Below, piece by piece: positions 62,954 through 64,000 of a DNA stretch of 64,000 bases (its first letter is position 1; the number at the start of each line of letters is the position of its first letter). The stretch is from contig NZ_QLZD01000033.1 of the NCBI RefSeq assembly GCF_008636115.1, forward strand, positions 186,001 to 250,000. Reading direction: 5' to 3'. The DNA is from Candidatus Tokpelaia sp. Its GTDB lineage: Bacteria > Pseudomonadota > Alphaproteobacteria > Rhizobiales > Rhizobiaceae. The notes below the pieces were generated by a model. That model had not been told where the DNA came from. It made no database searches and saw only the letters and a program-made list of their open reading frames with translations. The position numbers were made by a program, and so were the translations under genes.

Positions 62954-63739
62954 ATGGCCCCCGTAGATAAAACTTCTCACACAGATTTAGCAGCCGCCAA
63001 AAGAGCCGGCACCGGCGTGGCAGTGCCGGCCGTAGAGCCGATCTGCCGCTTTATGCCGCAGGATTCGGCTTCCCCCGCAGTGGAATGGCGGGTAGAACAG
63101 GGTTTGACTCCTTATCCTGAGACCTTGGCTTTTATGGAAGAAAGGGTGGAACATATTGCCGCCGGCACGGCTGATGAATTGATCTGGCTGGTGGAACACC
63201 CTGCCCTTTATACGGCCGGCACAAGCGCGCAGGCCGGTGATTTGCTGACGCCCGGCCGTTTTCCGGTTTACACAACCGGCCGCGGCGGCCGGTTTACCTA
63301 TCACGGCCCGGGGCAGCGGGTGATTTATATTATGCTGGATCTCAAGCGCCGTAAACAGGATATACGCGCTTTGGTCACCGCTATAGAAAAATGGGGCATA
63401 AACAGCCTGGCGGAATTCGGCATAAAGGCTATGCGGCGGCAAAATCGTGTCGGCCTTTGGGTCGATAGCCAAAGCACTGCCGCTTTGCCGCCGCATAGTG
63501 AGGCCAAAATTGCCGCTATCGGCCTGCGTCTGCGCAAATGGGTGAGTTTCCACGGCATGGCGGTTAATATTGCTCCCGATCTGGAGCATTATAGCGGTAT
63601 TGTGCCCTGCGGCCTGGCCGAATATGGGGTAACCAGTATGGCGCAACTTGGCAAAATTATCAGCTTTGCCGAATGGGATAAGGTTTTGCAGGATAATTTC
63701 CGGAAGATTTTCGGCAAAGTTGCAAATAACAGGAAATAA
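62954..63739 (+). CDS. lipB: Octanoyl-[acyl carrier protein]-protein N-octanoyltransferase
   Basis: Transfers octanoyl groups to lipoyl domains, the first step of lipoate synthesis. The start ATG 62954 ([12 protein letters not shown]) gives 261 residues; the frame is open back to 62831 but the extra residues are unlike LipB. Blocks [17 protein letters not shown], the catalytic Lys region [15 protein letters not shown] and the acyl-Cys in GIVPCGL are present. The 40 residues before EWRVEQGL are unusual for LipB and may be an extension. Confidence 0.92.
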   Translation: MAPVDKTSHTDLAAAKRAGTGVAVPAVEPICRFMPQDSASPAVEWRVEQGLTPYPETLAFMEERVEHIAAGTADELIWLVEHPALYTAGTSAQAGDLLTPGRFPVYTTGRGGRFTYHGPGQRVIYIMLDLKRRKQDIRALVTAIEKWGINSLAEFGIKAMRRQNRVGLWVDSQSTAALPPHSEAKIAAIGLRLRKWVSFHGMAVNIAPDLEHYSGIVPCGLAEYGVTSMAQLGKIISFAEWDKVLQDNFRKIFGKVANNRK

Positions 63740-63869
63740 ACAGAGCCAAACCGGTTGAAAACCGCTTTAACCTGTTGAAAGAAATTACAAAACGGGGCAT
63801 AGGGTTTCGTCTGGCGGCAGGCTGTTTATCGGCCCGTTCTATAATTTTTTTTGGACTGCCTTATATATT

Positions 63870-64000
63870 ATGCGTGATATGGATCTTTTTGCCCTGGCAC
63901 CCTGCCAGACGCAGCCTGAAAAGCCGGCAGCGGCCGGCAGCAAAATGGAAGGACAAATGCCGGCAGATAACAGAAAATTGCCGAATAATAAACAAATGCA
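63870..64000 (+). CDS. Start of an unidentified gene, cut by window end
   Basis: Open frame from ATG 63870 to the edge: MRDMDLFALAPCQTQPEK, then an Ala/Gly/Asn-rich polar stretch. No stop in 43 codons. The short MxDLFA-type start followed by a variable linker is seen in replication-associated recombination protein RarA of alphaproteobacteria, but this is a weak hint. Confidence 0.45.
   Translation, partial: MRDMDLFALAPCQTQPEKPAAAGSKMEGQMPADNRKLPNNKQM

Noticed and set aside
1-64000. CRISPR arrays, rRNA, tRNA or intact insertion sequences
   Set aside because: No regularly spaced repeats, no transposase frames and no conserved RNA sequences were seen.

Overview
The window looks like chromosomal core sequence of an alphaproteobacterium of the Rhizobiales (Hyphomicrobiales), close to the Brucella/Bartonella branch. 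The evidence is gene order and gene content: a PBP1A tail followed by prfB, then bcp, a DUF3971/AsmA-like protein, tyrS and anmK; the cysteine desulfurase-sufBCDS-DUF59 operon; rlpA...tmk-holB-metG-tatD-MBL hydrolase; hfq-hflX; lptF-lptG-lptD-surA-rsmA; and a giant two-TM coiled-coil protein of the Agrobacterium Growth Pole Ring type. Compared with the Brucella/Sinorhizobium order as I remember it, several genes are missing from their usual places (sufA/iscA, dacA, folB, moaDE, pdxA). This suggests a slimmed genome, as in host-associated Rhizobiales, but that is inference.

Layout. 1-8.4 kb: cell-wall and translation genes (ponA tail, prfB with a programmed frameshift, bcp, envelope AsmA-like protein, tyrS, anmK). 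8.5-16 kb: alpha/beta hydrolase and the Fe-S assembly operon, whose promoter is overlapped by an Irr/ICE-like operator. 16-20.2 kb: a nuclease/ATPase set in which the YhaN-type SMC-like ATPase is split into two overlapping genes. 20.4-33.1 kb: rlpA lipoprotein, DNA replication and tRNA genes, methyltransferase, gamma carbonic anhydrase, hflX-hfq, folate genes, DUF922 protease-like protein and a 2Fe-2S ferredoxin. 33.3-39.1 kb: the 1915-residue polar-growth coiled-coil protein.

39.1-46 kb is the one clearly accessory stretch. It starts with about 1.7 kb of decayed DNA containing a broken D12-class adenine methylase, then a leftward five-gene unit: a 25-residue peptide, an (S)-mandelate dehydrogenase homologue, a membrane-anchored triheme cytochrome c, a small monoheme cytochrome c and a Tat-exported berberine-bridge-type flavoprotein. 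The genes are tightly packed and look like a respiratory oxidation pathway that passes electrons from flavoenzymes to c-type cytochromes. A perfect 17-bp direct repeat lies just outside it on the left and inside the 5' end of uvrC on the right. This is the best candidate for an undescribed system in the window.

46-64 kb returns to core genes: uvrC, pgsA, a YbaY+META envelope protein, ndk, an ABC-F ATPase, holC with two small membrane proteins, pepA, the LPS-transport genes lptF/lptG/lptD, surA, rsmA, gmk, lipB and the start of an unidentified gene that runs off the end. I saw no tRNA, rRNA, CRISPR array or intact insertion sequence. Coordinates and starts were judged by eye from ribosome-binding sites and family N-termini; no database search was run.
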